44,812 nt of DNA from CAZEAP01 sp964510315 (GTDB lineage Bacteria > Planctomycetota > Brocadiia > SM23-32), in contig CAZEAP010000029.1 in assembly GCA_964510315.1 (NCBI GenBank), positions 1-44,812 on the forward strand, written 5' to 3'. Positions 25,798-34,687 of the stretch are shown in pieces. The translations under genes were made by a program, and so were the position numbers. Within the stretch, counting starts at the first letter, position 1. The number at the start of each line of letters is the position of its first letter. The notes under the pieces are model-generated. The model was not told the DNA's origin and did not search any database. It saw nothing but the letters and a program-made list of their open reading frames with translations.

Positions 25798-28368
25798 TCA
25801 TCCTCCCTTCTTGGAGTAGAAATCCAGAAACGCGCGGACCATTCGGCCGCGCTCCTCGTAATGACCCCTCTGTGCGGCGAGCGAGGCGCCGCGCTGGTCC
25901 AGTTCCCTCCAGCGTTTTCCCAGCACGCCGGGGACCAGGTGGGCGCCCGGTCGTCCCCGTCCGATGCAGAAGTTCAGATAGACGTCGTCTGCCCGTCCCC
26001 GCAGTCCGGGCGCGACTTCCAGCACCGGATGTCGCAGCGGGACGCGGCGGAGCAGGTCGCAGCGGAACAGCATGAAGCGGCCCTTGATCAGGTCCACGCG
26101 GCGGTCCCGCCGACTGCCGTTGACGTGGCGGGACCGGCGATAGCCTCGGCCGTCCACCTTCTGCCATCCGAAGAAGCCCACGATGCCGTCCGGGCACTTC
26201 TCCCGCTGGGCGGCGACCGCGTCTTCCAGGACCCGTTCGTCGGCGAAGGCCAGGTCGTCGTCCAGCGAACAGACGAACTCGGTCTCCGCCATGCTGGCGA
26301 GCAGCCAGCGGGGCCAGCAGCGCAGATTCCGGCTGGACTCGACGACGAGGTCCACCAGCGGATGCTGCTCGATGGGTTTGGGCTGGTCGGTGCGGGGCTC
26401 GCGGAAGATCAAGCGATCGGCCCCCTCGTTGTTGTCCCAGATGAGGACCCGCGCGGGCACCGTCTGCCGGCCGATCGCGTCCAGCACGGGGCCGATGTTC
26501 TCGGCCCGCCGCCAGTTCAGGAGGCAGACCGTCACCAGCGGGTCCGGGGCGCCGGCCGTGGCCGAGGGCCCGCCGCCGGTCGGGCCGGCGTCGGAGCCGT
26601 CGAGCATCTCGCGCTCCTTCCGGAGCCGGTCGCTCTCGATCAGGAGTCGGTCGGCGGTCCGGTTGACCACCATCCGCCCGCCGTCGCGGAGGAGTTCTTC
26701 CGCGAGCGCCGTGCACTCCTCCTGCGCCTCACCGCCCACCAGGACCAGGTCGAACCCGGCGGCGTCGGATGCGGCTTCCGCCGCGCGGAGGTAGCCGTCG
26801 CCGAGGCCGGCGCGGTGGAGTTTCACGTCGTTCCCCTCACACCATCCGGCCCAGACGTCGGCACGGTGTCCGGGCAGCTCGACCGCGTGGATCTCCGCCC
26901 TGGGCAGGAGGCCGCGGGCGCGGACGGTGGCTTCTCCGGGGCGCCACTGGAGCAGGCGGGCGCCGCGGCCGGCGGGGTGTCGGGCGGCGACTTCCCGGCA
27001 GGCATTCTCTACCTCCGGAAGCCATGCGTGGCTCTCGTGGACTTCCGTGACGGGGCCCTCCCGGCCCAGCAGATGGGTGAAGACCTGCCCCCTGCGCCGT
27101 TCCAGCTCATCGGGGGTGAGTCCGGCGCGTTCGGGGGTTAGCTCGTGCCCGGCGGCTTCTTCGGCTATCTCCTCGATTTCCTTCGGGCCGAGCCATTTCT
27201 CGCACCACCCCCGGAACCGATCCTCGAACACGTCACGGCCGAACAGGACGGCACAGCAGCGCGCGCGGTTGCGCCAGGTCTGTCGGTGGGCGTCGGGCAC
27301 GGGGTTTTCGCTCCGGTAGAGGTGGCCCGCGCTCAGCTCGGCGCTCTGGAGGACGGGAACGCCCAGCAGGAACGCCTTCACCGAGAGGGCCTGTTCGCTG
27401 AAACCCCACCGGCCGGCCACGTCGTCCCACAGATAGCCGGTGGCGCGCTCCAGCCGGTCGGCCGTGCCGGCCGCCAGGGCGTAGCAGGCGCCCATCATGC
27501 AGGGCACCCGGTACCAGGGTTCCTCCGGCCTGCCGGTTATCCACTTCGGCTGGAGGCAGTAGTGGTGGTTGTAGTGCATCCAGCAGCCGCGGAGGGTGCC
27601 CTTGCTGGGGACGTGGTGGCTGGCGGCGGTGGTGACGGCGCCGCTCCGCAGGGCCTTCACGGCGAGCCCCTCGAGGGTGCCCGCCGGGAAGCGCATGTGC
27701 GCGTCGTGGAAGGTGACCACGTGCGCCCCGCCGTCGCGGGCGACCTCCCAGCCGTGGTTGCGGCTGCGGCCGACGCCGCGGGACTCTTCGTGCCGGACCA
27801 GCGTGACGCGGTCCATGCCGGCGGCGAACGCGCAGGAACCGTCGGTGCCGGCGTCGTCCACGAGGATCACGTCGAGGTCGGCGTGCTCGACCGACGCCAG
27901 CAGGCTCTCCACGGTCTTCCGGACCTCCTCGCCCTCGTTCCAGGCCGTGACGACGGCGGCGATCTTCAGGTCCTCCGGCGGCACCCGGTCGGGGCAGCCG
28001 GCCGGGCAGCGGGGTCCGTGGAACGTGCGGGCCGGGTGGGCGCAGCGGACCTGCCACCTGTGGCAGCATCCCTCCTGGAAGCGGTCCGCGTAAAGGCAGC
28101 GGGCTTTGGTGGGCTGCGGGGTCCCCGCCGGCCGCCGCTGTGCCCTCGCCCAGCGGCCTTCCGGGCAGTTCGAGTCGGGGCCGTTCCAGAACTCCGGCGT
28201 CATGTTGGTCCAGGTGGCGGGATCGGCCGGTTCCGCGTCGCCGCCCGCGCAGAAGCCGAAGAACCGGCTCCCCCGGCGGTCGGCCTCGGCGGCGTACTCC
28301 AGCCAGTGTCCGCAGTGATCGTGGACGCATCGCCGTCGATGCTGCCTGCCTCTGTCCGTCAGGGCCAT
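25798..28368 (-). CDS. Large two-headed glycosyltransferase with a cysteine-rich N-terminal domain
   Basis: An 856-residue protein. Residues ~1-130 are rich in Cys and His (HDHCGHW, CCHRWQVRC, GPRCPAGC), perhaps a zinc-binding or acceptor-recognition domain. Residues ~133-400 are a first GT2 domain (IAAVVTAWNEGEEVRKTV; VDDAGTDGS; HDAHM). About 460-600 resembles a Rossmann/methyltransferase-like middle (FDLVLVGGEAQEE; RDGGRMVVNR). From ~620 a second GT2 domain follows (VTVCLLNWRRAENI; SLDDDLAF). GAGGTGACCAC precedes ATG 28368. It lies directly after the tail-tip gene and before the lysis-like genes. The middle domain's role is uncertain. Such size and fusion are unusual in a phage gene set. 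Confidence 0.8.
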   Translation of the reverse strand: MALTDRGRQHRRRCVHDHCGHWLEYAAEADRRGSRFFGFCAGGDAEPADPATWTNMTPEFWNGPDSNCPEGRWARAQRRPAGTPQPTKARCLYADRFQEGCCHRWQVRCAHPARTFHGPRCPAGCPDRVPPEDLKIAAVVTAWNEGEEVRKTVESLLASVEHADLDVILVDDAGTDGSCAFAAGMDRVTLVRHEESRGVGRSRNHGWEVARDGGAHVVTFHDAHMRFPAGTLEGLAVKALRSGAVTTAASHHVPSKGTLRGCWMHYNHHYCLQPKWITGRPEEPWYRVPCMMGACYALAAGTADRLERATGYLWDDVAGRWGFSEQALSVKAFLLGVPVLQSAELSAGHLYRSENPVPDAHRQTWRNRARCCAVLFGRDVFEDRFRGWCEKWLGPKEIEEIAEEAAGHELTPERAGLTPDELERRRGQVFTHLLGREGPVTEVHESHAWLPEVENACREVAARHPAGRGARLLQWRPGEATVRARGLLPRAEIHAVELPGHRADVWAGWCEGNDVKLHRAGLGDGYLRAAEAASDAAGFDLVLVGGEAQEECTALAEELLRDGGRMVVNRTADRLLIESDRLRKEREMLDGSDAGPTGGGPSATAGAPDPLVTVCLLNWRRAENIGPVLDAIGRQTVPARVLIWDNNEGADRLIFREPRTDQPKPIEQHPLVDLVVESSRNLRCWPRWLLASMAETEFVCSLDDDLAFADERVLEDAVAAQREKCPDGIVGFFGWQKVDGRGYRRSRHVNGSRRDRRVDLIKGRFMLFRCDLLRRVPLRHPVLEVAPGLRGRADDVYLNFCIGRGRPGAHLVPGVLGKRWRELDQRGASLAAQRGHYEERGRMVRAFLDFYSKKGG

Positions 28369-28377
28369 GTGGTCACC

Positions 28378-30675
28378 TCAGGCGATGGTCAGGGTGTTGG
28401 AGCACGGCACATCGGCGGAGCAGTTGTCCTCGTAGACCGTGTAGCTGCCGGTGGGGCAGCTCCCGTCGCCGTATGCCTCCGGCCCCACGTAGGCACAGTA
28501 CGTCCCGAACTCCGCGACCCAGTGGCCGGCGTGGTCGCCGGTGGTCTCGCAGTTCACCATCCAGTCGGACCCGGTCCACGCGCAGCCGTCGCCCCGGGTG
28601 ATCGTCACGTCTTCGCCGGTGCAGTACTGGCCCTGCTGGTCGGGGCTGAGGGTGTAGGTGTCGTTGCAGGTCGAGCAGTCCGCGGGGCAGATCGGGGTGG
28701 GGGTGGTGGAGGTAGTGGGCGCCGCGGTGGTGGTGGTCGTCGTCGTCAACGGCCGGGGGGTGGTGGAAGTGGTGGGCTTCGCGGTGGTTGTTGTGGTCGG
28801 CTGCTCGGTGGTGGTTGTCGGTTCGGCGGTCGTCGGCTCCTCGGTGGTAGTGGGAGCGGACGTGGTAGCCGTCGCCGTGGTGGGGGGGGGTTCGGTGGTC
28901 GGAGCGCTGGTAGTGGTGGGAGACTCGGTGGTGGGGCCGATCGTCGTGCTGGGTTCCTGGACCGCCGGCTCCCGGCTCTGGCAGCTCAGCAGTTCTTCGC
29001 TGAGGTTCAGTTCCCGGCGGGCGAACAGATTCATCTCCAGGCGGCGCTTCAGTTCGCTGTACTCCTCGAGCATGAAGAAGGTGTTGGCCACTCTCAGCTC
29101 GGTGACGTCCTCTTCGAGGTTCCACGTCACTTCCACGGCGTTGATCCGGAGGTCTTCCCAGCAGGTGGGGTCCTGGGTGCAGGGCGGCGGGGCGGGGGTG
29201 GTCCAGCCGGCCTCGGCGCCGAGGTTTCTGACGCTGTAGCGGCCCTCGAGGCCGAACTTCCCGAAATCCACTTCGTCACAGACCAGCCGGCCCTGCCGCC
29301 GCACGTCGCTGTAGAGGCGCAGCAGTCGGTGGGCCAGCACCTCCATCGCCGACTCGTCGTCGAGGGTGCCTGCCTGAGGGTAGGTGGTGGGGTGACGAAA
29401 CGCCGGGTCGTAGACCGTGCGCGTCCGGCGGTAGCCGTAGCAGTGATAGGCGTCCCCGTCAGGCCCCGCCGAAACCGTGAAGGGCATCCGCGCCCAGTAC
29501 CAGCCCCAGAGCTTCTCCCCGGGCTCGAGGTCCGGCACCTCGTGGAAGCCGATGATGCCCGATGCGAGCATCCAGGTCGGGAACCTGCGATACGGAAGGT
29601 ACAGGTACTTCGGCCCGCCGTCGGCGCCCCGGTAGACGCGAGGCGTGCAGCCCATGCTGGCGAAGCCTTCCGGCGGGGTGTAGTTCCCGTCCTCGTCGAT
29701 GGGCTTCGCGCAGGGATGGCGCTTCGGCTGGCAGACCGCGCGGTAGGCCGCCGGATAGTCTTTCCACGGAGAGGCCACCAGCTCCAGCTCCCCCAGGTCT
29801 CCCTTTCCGGGGTTGCCGGTGCCCTCGATGTCGGCGGGCATCTCCTCGACGGTTCTGTCGGCGCCCTGAACGACGACGGTGGAGCAGACCCCGTCGAGGC
29901 TCCATTCCAGGCGGTTGTCGACCAGGCGGTAGTCGGTGCCCTCGGCGTCCTGCCACCGGCCGAACTGCCCGGCCTCGATGTCCGTGACGGGCAGGGCGTC
30001 CATGTCCACCAGGACCAGCCGGCCGGTGCCCGGGTCGATGTACCATCCGAAGAACCCTCCGTTGTAGCCGAGGAGCATGTCGATGGCCCGGGCCACCGGC
30101 GTGTTGTCGACGCTGAACTCCCCCAGCACGCTGTCGCGGGCCAGCCAGTCGGCCGCCTCGTAACCGGCCACGTCCCCGGCGGTGAGGTAGGTATCGGTCA
30201 CGCAGCAGGGATCGCCGTGGTGGCCCGGAATGGCCGACCCCGCCGCCGGGACGCCCAGGGCGTGCTCCAGGATGTCAACCGCTATCTCCCCGCAGGTCCA
30301 TTTTCCGCCGTCCCGCCCGGGGGAGTCCTCTCCCCCTTTCCCTTCCGAGCAGGAGTGGCCCCTCCGGTTCCACACGTAGAAGCTCCGGCCGTTGATGCGG
30401 ACCGGCTCGTTGTCCAGCCGGAAGCGCCTGCCGCGAGCGACCAGCGTCGTCCCCTCCCGGGCTATGCCGTGGGGACGCAGTTCGGCGACATCGCCGCGGA
30501 AGCGGACCGTGCCGTTCTCCTCCTCGATTCGCACTTCGTCCCACAGGCCGATGCCCAGGGGGGCGTCGTGCCGGCCCGGCCAGAAAAGCTCCGCCTCCCA
30601 GGGAGCGACGTAAGAGGCGCGCACGTAGTTGACCTGCAGCCGTGAGTCCTCGACTCCGCCGATGTAGACTTTCAC
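28378..30675 (-). CDS. Phage tail-tip/hub protein with Thr-rich linker and Cys-rich C-terminal domain
   Basis: A 765-residue protein. The first ~540 residues behave as a tail-hub/baseplate-type protein: a beta-rich start (MKVYIGGVEDSRLQV, VRFRGDVAELR), aromatic strands in the middle, and a later ETTWNLEEDVTELRV-like hub strand. Residues ~572-662 are a nearly pure Thr/Pro/Ala/Ser linker with many TTT runs. The last ~100 residues carry about ten cysteines (PADCSTCNDTY ... SCPTGSYTVYEDNC) and look like a surface binding domain. It follows the distal tail gene and probably contacts the host. The receptor-binding role is inference. The + strand over this gene shows a long open frame that is a shadow. 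Confidence 0.65.
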   Translation of the reverse strand: MKVYIGGVEDSRLQVNYVRASYVAPWEAELFWPGRHDAPLGIGLWDEVRIEEENGTVRFRGDVAELRPHGIAREGTTLVARGRRFRLDNEPVRINGRSFYVWNRRGHSCSEGKGGEDSPGRDGGKWTCGEIAVDILEHALGVPAAGSAIPGHHGDPCCVTDTYLTAGDVAGYEAADWLARDSVLGEFSVDNTPVARAIDMLLGYNGGFFGWYIDPGTGRLVLVDMDALPVTDIEAGQFGRWQDAEGTDYRLVDNRLEWSLDGVCSTVVVQGADRTVEEMPADIEGTGNPGKGDLGELELVASPWKDYPAAYRAVCQPKRHPCAKPIDEDGNYTPPEGFASMGCTPRVYRGADGGPKYLYLPYRRFPTWMLASGIIGFHEVPDLEPGEKLWGWYWARMPFTVSAGPDGDAYHCYGYRRTRTVYDPAFRHPTTYPQAGTLDDESAMEVLAHRLLRLYSDVRRQGRLVCDEVDFGKFGLEGRYSVRNLGAEAGWTTPAPPPCTQDPTCWEDLRINAVEVTWNLEEDVTELRVANTFFMLEEYSELKRRLEMNLFARRELNLSEELLSCQSREPAVQEPSTTIGPTTESPTTTSAPTTEPPPTTATATTSAPTTTEEPTTAEPTTTTEQPTTTTTAKPTTSTTPRPLTTTTTTTAAPTTSTTPTPICPADCSTCNDTYTLSPDQQGQYCTGEDVTITRGDGCAWTGSDWMVNCETTGDHAGHWVAEFGTYCAYVGPEAYGDGSCPTGSYTVYEDNCSADVPCSNTLTIA
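28690..28960. repeat. Low-complexity coding tract for the Thr-rich linker
   Basis: GGTGGT/GGTCGT-type triplets on the plus strand, that is ACC/ACG/ACT threonine codons on the coding strand, broken by CCG/GCG codons. It is an imperfect trinucleotide array and a likely site of length variation by slippage. Confidence 0.8.
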
Positions 30676-30739
30676 GCTCAGTTTTCAGCCTCCCGTCGGT
30701 CTCGTTCGCAGAAGTTTCATCCGGCTGCCTTCTCCCGGT

Positions 30740-31588
30740 TCACGCGGAAGTTGTGGTCGTGGTGGTCGGCGCCGCGGTTGTGCTGCAGGTCACCGCGGAG
30801 CCCAGGGACATCACGAATTCCGCCTCAAAGCCGGTATGGCGCAGGTCGGTGTGCGCGGGCTCCAGCCTCTCCAGCAGCACGTCCCGGTAGATGTTGCCGT
30901 TGGCGGTCAGCTCGACCGGGCGCGGGCCGATCTGCCGGGCCAGCTCCTCCAGGTAGTCCCCCAGGTTCCGGGCGGCGACCCGGGCGTGTGCCCGGATGAC
31001 GAACCGGATCTGCGCCCCCCGGCGGGGCCCCCGCGGCCGGGTTCCCCGCGCCCTTGGAATCCGGCGCATCGGATAGCGGCGGGTCATCTCCAGCTCCATG
31101 CCCACCGGATGGTGGCCGATCGTCACGTCCCCGGCGGCGTAGTCCCGGAGCGTGTCCGTTCCGGGGTAGGGGGCCGGCGGGGCCGGAGCCGACTCCCAGG
31201 CCGGCTCGGCGGATTTCTCCGGGCTGTAGAAACGGAGACGGAGTTCGGCGAAACGGAACGCCTCCACCCGCCCCACGGCTCCGACACAGACGCTGCTGCC
31301 AAAGGTCGCACGGCGGCCCAGGTCGTCCCGGCACCCGAGTCTGCCCGGGTCACTGGTGCCCAGGGAGTGGAGCCGTTCGTAGAGGTAGCGCTCGGCGTCG
31401 CCCAGGTTCTGGCGCAGCCGCCGGCCGGTCACCTGCATGTCGAGCACGCCCCCGCCGGCGTCGAGCACCACCGCGGGGCGCCGGTGGGGAGAGAGGATCA
31501 CCCCCGGACGCACGGCCCTGGGCGTGGCGAAGGCGTGGCTTCCCAGCTCGATGTCCACCGTGCCGTCTTTGAAGTATCCGCCGGCCAT
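30740..31588 (-). CDS. Distal-tail-like phage protein with Thr-rich C-terminus
   Basis: A 282-residue protein in the position and size range of siphophage distal-tail (Dit) or tail-adaptor proteins. The start is MAGGYFKDGTVDIELGSHAFATPRAV, with beta-rich repeats such as AFRFAELRLRFYSPE. The last 16 residues are TCSTTAAPTTTTTTSA, a Thr/Ala-rich tail unlike the rest of the protein. AGAGG precedes ATG 31588. Family assignment is by synteny; there is no signature residue I can point to. Confidence 0.55.
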   Translation of the reverse strand: MAGGYFKDGTVDIELGSHAFATPRAVRPGVILSPHRRPAVVLDAGGGVLDMQVTGRRLRQNLGDAERYLYERLHSLGTSDPGRLGCRDDLGRRATFGSSVCVGAVGRVEAFRFAELRLRFYSPEKSAEPAWESAPAPPAPYPGTDTLRDYAAGDVTIGHHPVGMELEMTRRYPMRRIPRARGTRPRGPRRGAQIRFVIRAHARVAARNLGDYLEELARQIGPRPVELTANGNIYRDVLLERLEPAHTDLRHTGFEAEFVMSLGSAVTCSTTAAPTTTTTTSA

Positions 31589-31609
31589 GGTGTGCCTCTG
31601 TAGGGGGTG

Positions 31610-31852
31610 TCAGGTTCTGGCGGTCGTCAGCCGCTTGAGTCGGCGTCTGAACTCCTGCATCTGCTTGTTCATCTGCCGCAGGACCTGTCCCGTCCGCCGG
31701 TGAAGGCGCAGGTTTTCCTCGGCAAAGTCGCTCAACAGGCGCTTCAGCACTTCGAGGGCTTCCTCCTGGTGCTGGATCTGTTCGCGCGCACGCCGGTAGG
31801 CTTCCCGCACGTTCTGCACTTCGCTCCGGCCGTCCGGTCCGTTGTCTCTCAC
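31610..31852 (-). CDS. Small coiled-coil phage protein
   Basis: An 80-residue charged helix-only protein (NVREAYRRAREQIQHQEEALEVLKRLL) located where a tape measure or its chaperone is normally encoded. I start it at GTG 31852 because GGGGAG sits 8 bases upstream; a TTG at 31897 would lie within the tail-tube gene. At 80 residues it is far too short for a tape measure of a normal siphophage tail. Confidence 0.6.
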   Translation of the reverse strand: MRDNGPDGRSEVQNVREAYRRAREQIQHQEEALEVLKRLLSDFAEENLRLHRRTGQVLRQMNKQMQEFRRRLKRLTTART

Positions 31853-31868
31853 TTTCGACTCTCCCCGT

Positions 31869-32765
31869 TCAGGCGCTGAGGATGACTTGGCAGGCAACGT
31901 CGACTCCGCTTCCGTCGGTGGTCGCGCGTGCCCGAGTGGCGGCGCGCGCGAGCCGGTCCGCCGCGGCCGACTCCTGGTTGCTTTCGGCGCGCAGGGCCGG
32001 CAGCGAGACGGTGAGGGCGTGACCGAGGGGATGGGAAAACTCCGCTTCCAGGGAGAAGCCCTCCCCCGAGCGGACGGCGCTGCTGAAGCGGTCGGTGTTG
32101 TCCAGCTTCTCCAGCACCACGGTCACTTCCCGCCGGCCCCCGGCCAGAAAGCAGATTCTGTCCGGCCCCTTCGGCCCGGCGGCAACGTTGTTCTCCACGG
32201 TGAGGCTGAACCGCTCCACGCTGCTGAGCGCATCCCCATCGACCGTGACCCGGGCCCGGCGGAGGGCGAAGGGCATCGGGCTGAGATAGGAATAGTCGAA
32301 CTCGCCCTCCACCAGGCTGTCGTTGGGGATTTCCTCGGCGGCGATGAGTCCAAGCTCCAGCGTCAGCCCTTCCCCCGTCGCGCCGAGCACGAGGCGGTCC
32401 GCCACGGCCCCCAGGATGCGCCGGGGGTCGGCAGGGGTGTAGAGGTCCAGGCAGTAGCTGCCCGGCTCGCCGTCCTGCCGGTCGAGCCCCATCCCCAGCA
32501 GCAGTTCCGCGGCCTCCGGGTAAAGAGGGGCCCCGAACGTCCCGGTGACCTCCGGCGCGAGGGGAAGCTGAATGGAGGGCCGGAACCCGGTGAAGAGGCC
32601 CTCGGGACGGAAGTAGGGGCGCTCCGCACGGACCCCGAACCCGTCGGGCCGGACCGGCACCGCGTGCCAGGAGGGTTCGGCCGGGCAGGCGCCCCATTCC
32701 CCTTCGGCGCAGATGCGCAGATGACGGCGTTCCGGATAGTGCCAGTTGCCGGCGGGACCGCTCAT
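31869..32765 (-). CDS. Phage tail tube protein
   Basis: A 298-residue beta-rich protein with the features of tail tube proteins: VTGTFGAPLYPEAAELLL early on and the SLTVENNVAAG strand in the middle, a phrase shared by many phage tail-tube proteins. Shine-Dalgarno GGAGGAGG precedes ATG 32765. It follows the tail-terminator-like gene and precedes the small coiled-coil gene, as in siphophage and Mu-like late operons. Confidence 0.7.
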   Translation of the reverse strand: MSGPAGNWHYPERRHLRICAEGEWGACPAEPSWHAVPVRPDGFGVRAERPYFRPEGLFTGFRPSIQLPLAPEVTGTFGAPLYPEAAELLLGMGLDRQDGEPGSYCLDLYTPADPRRILGAVADRLVLGATGEGLTLELGLIAAEEIPNDSLVEGEFDYSYLSPMPFALRRARVTVDGDALSSVERFSLTVENNVAAGPKGPDRICFLAGGRREVTVVLEKLDNTDRFSSAVRSGEGFSLEAEFSHPLGHALTVSLPALRAESNQESAAADRLARAATRARATTDGSGVDVACQVILSA

Positions 32766-32782
32766 CTCTCAGCCTCCTCCCT

Positions 32783-33232
32783 CTATCGGCGTCGCCACGG
32801 AAGTTCCACGCGGACCGTCGCCCTCCAGCGCAGACGGGAGCCCTCCGGTCGGGGCAGGGGCCGCCATTCCACCGAACGGACGCGCAGGGTCGTCAGTCCC
32901 CGGTCGGCAAGCCCCAGACAGGTCTCCCCGGCCGCCCGGACCCGCTGCAACACCAGGGAGACCAGTTCCTCGCAGGGGGCCACGTCCTGTCCGTCGGTGG
33001 TGATCTCCACGCGAAGCGTCTGGGGCAGCTCCCGCTCGAGGTTGGCGACCGGCTCCGGGGCCAGGCGCGCGGGCAGCACGCTGAGGGCCGGGCAGGCGGC
33101 CGGCTCCAGCACCGAGCGGCGCTTAAGGCCCGGACCGAACTCGACCCACGTCTTGACGCGGCTCTGGATCTCGGCGTCGCCCTTCAGGGCGTCCATCAGC
33201 GCCAGGCGTCCGTCGGTCAGGTAGTTGCTCAT
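32783..33232 (-). CDS. Tail terminator/completion-like phage protein
   Basis: A 149-residue protein located between the head-completion gene and the tail tube, which is where tail terminators of siphophages and Mu-like phages occur. It is mixed alpha/beta (LMDALKGDAEIQSRVKTWVEFG; QTLRVEITTDG). GGAGCAAGTGA precedes ATG 33232. The call rests on synteny and size. Confidence 0.55.
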   Translation of the reverse strand: MSNYLTDGRLALMDALKGDAEIQSRVKTWVEFGPGLKRRSVLEPAACPALSVLPARLAPEPVANLERELPQTLRVEITTDGQDVAPCEELVSLVLQRVRAAGETCLGLADRGLTTLRVRSVEWRPLPRPEGSRLRWRATVRVELPWRRR

Positions 33233-33246
33233 TCACTTGCTCCAGC

Positions 33247-33675
33247 TCAAAGTGGTTCGTCCCGGCCGAACAGCCGGCTCTCCGACCGATGACGCACTTC
33301 CGTTGCACCGGGGGATTCGGCCGGTGCCGGCTCGACTCCCAGGCCGCCCTTGCCGGACGCCACCAGCCTGAGCCACTCGACGTCGGCCTCGTGCTGCGCG
33401 CGGGCGTCCTCGGTGACGCTGTCGCGGGCGAGCCTCAGGAAATAGACGGCCAGGTTGACGGCACGGGTCTTGAGGACGGCGGGCGCACGTCCCTCCTCAT
33501 CCAGCACGGGCACGGCGAAGCGGATGCCCAGGTAGCTGTCGATGATGGCCTCGGCGCTTTCGACGGCCTGCTGGACCACCGCCTGGTCGGCGGCGCCGTC
33601 TCCGTCGTAGTCGGCCAGGGCGGCCAGGTCTTCAGCCCCCAGGCGCGTCTCCAGGTCCTCGTAGGTGCAATACAC
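33247..33675 (-). CDS. Mu gp36-like head completion protein (DUF1320)
   Basis: A 142-residue protein with the helical opening of DUF1320 (Mu gp36): YCTYEDLETRLGAEDLAALAD, AVVQQAVESAEAIIDSYLGIRF, then RAVNLAVYFL. The protein joins the capsid vertex to the tail. The start codon is GTG (33675) with GGAGGAGGCGACA before it. It directly follows the gpT capsid gene, as in Mu. Confidence 0.8.
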   Translation of the reverse strand: MYCTYEDLETRLGAEDLAALADYDGDGAADQAVVQQAVESAEAIIDSYLGIRFAVPVLDEEGRAPAVLKTRAVNLAVYFLRLARDSVTEDARAQHEADVEWLRLVASGKGGLGVEPAPAESPGATEVRHRSESRLFGRDEPL

Positions 33676-33741
33676 TGTCGCCTCCTCCGTGGGTTAAGAG
33701 GCAGGGGCGGCCCCGCGTCAGCCGCCCCCGCCGAAAGCGCC

Positions 33742-34626
33742 TCAGGCGCCGGCGCTGGCCTGAATGAGCCAGGGCGCCAGGACGGCCACCGCGCAGCGGC
33801 GGCGCGCCTTATAGGCGTAGAGTTCCCGGTAGAATGCCTCGTCGTCGTCGGGGGAGTCCTTGGCGGCGAACTCCGGTCCCTCCCGGTCCTGCAGGACGAG
33901 CGGCCGGACCGGGTCGGTGTCCATGACCAGCCATGCGGGGTCGGAGCCGAAACGGCTCAGCACCAGCAGGTCGCACTTCCCGTAGTGGCGGTTGGACTCA
34001 CCGCCGCTGAGGTACTCGACCTGCAGGATCTCCTCGGCGGCCGCCCGGTTGGTCGGGCCGCAGACCAGCAGATCGGCGCTGAGTCCGAGGGGCGCCCCGT
34101 CGGGGCCGGTCCGGGTCTCCAGGGCGCTGACCGCGTCGTCGAAGTTGTCGGCCGTCAGAGCCACGTCCGCGCGGTTGGACCACGCCTGGCCCCCGACCCA
34201 CTCGTGGCCGTCGCTGTAGACGGTGGTGCCGTCTATCCACTGGTCGGTGAAGCCGGCCAGCAGGGCTTCCGCGGCCAGCCGGAGGGGATAGAGTGCCGCC
34301 CGACGGCCCAACTGACGGACGCCGGGGCGGTAGACCCCGATGTTGTCGTCGGCGATGTCGTCCCGCTTCACCTGCACGATGCGGGCGAAGGTGCGGTTGG
34401 GCACGCTCTGGACGAATGTGCCGATGCTGGTGATGGTCACCTCATCGAGCACCTCTTCCAGGTCGCCCAGCAGGGTCGCCACGGGGTATTGCTCGGTGCC
34501 CCCGGTGCTGGGCACCACTTCCATGAGTCGTTCGATCCGCTCGTCCTCGCTGGCCTGCACGGCCTCGCTGAAGGTGGCCTTCAGGCCGGTGAAGACGGTT
34601 TGGAGATTTCCCTGAGTGATTTCCAT
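33742..34626 (-). CDS. Major capsid protein, Mu gpT family
   Basis: A 294-residue HK97-fold capsid subunit. Family landmarks are the opening TQGNLQTVFTGLKATFSEAV, the QVKRDDIADDNIGVYRPGV block, then LLAGFTDQWIDGTTVYSDGHEW and a VCGPTNRAAAEEIL segment. GGAGGT lies upstream of ATG 34626. It is preceded by the cement protein and protease/scaffold genes, the Mu order I/Z-T. Full length, no frameshift. Confidence 0.85.
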   Translation of the reverse strand: MEITQGNLQTVFTGLKATFSEAVQASEDERIERLMEVVPSTGGTEQYPVATLLGDLEEVLDEVTITSIGTFVQSVPNRTFARIVQVKRDDIADDNIGVYRPGVRQLGRRAALYPLRLAAEALLAGFTDQWIDGTTVYSDGHEWVGGQAWSNRADVALTADNFDDAVSALETRTGPDGAPLGLSADLLVCGPTNRAAAEEILQVEYLSGGESNRHYGKCDLLVLSRFGSDPAWLVMDTDPVRPLVLQDREGPEFAAKDSPDDDEAFYRELYAYKARRRCAVAVLAPWLIQASAGA

Positions 34627-34687
34627 CTGTCAGACCTCCGTTGAAATGGTAGTTGCCTTCTCAGGCCTCAGACCGTTGACGGGGCGA

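Noticed and set aside
28690..28960. CRISPR array or minisatellite in the GGTGGT tract
   Set aside because: The unit is a trinucleotide with no fixed spacer; it is explained by Thr codons of the tail-tip linker.
27145..30645. An 1166-codon plus-strand frame across the tail-tip and glycosyltransferase genes
   Set aside because: Gly/Arg/Val-rich shadow of GC-rich minus-strand genes; the Val runs are the antisense of the Thr tract.
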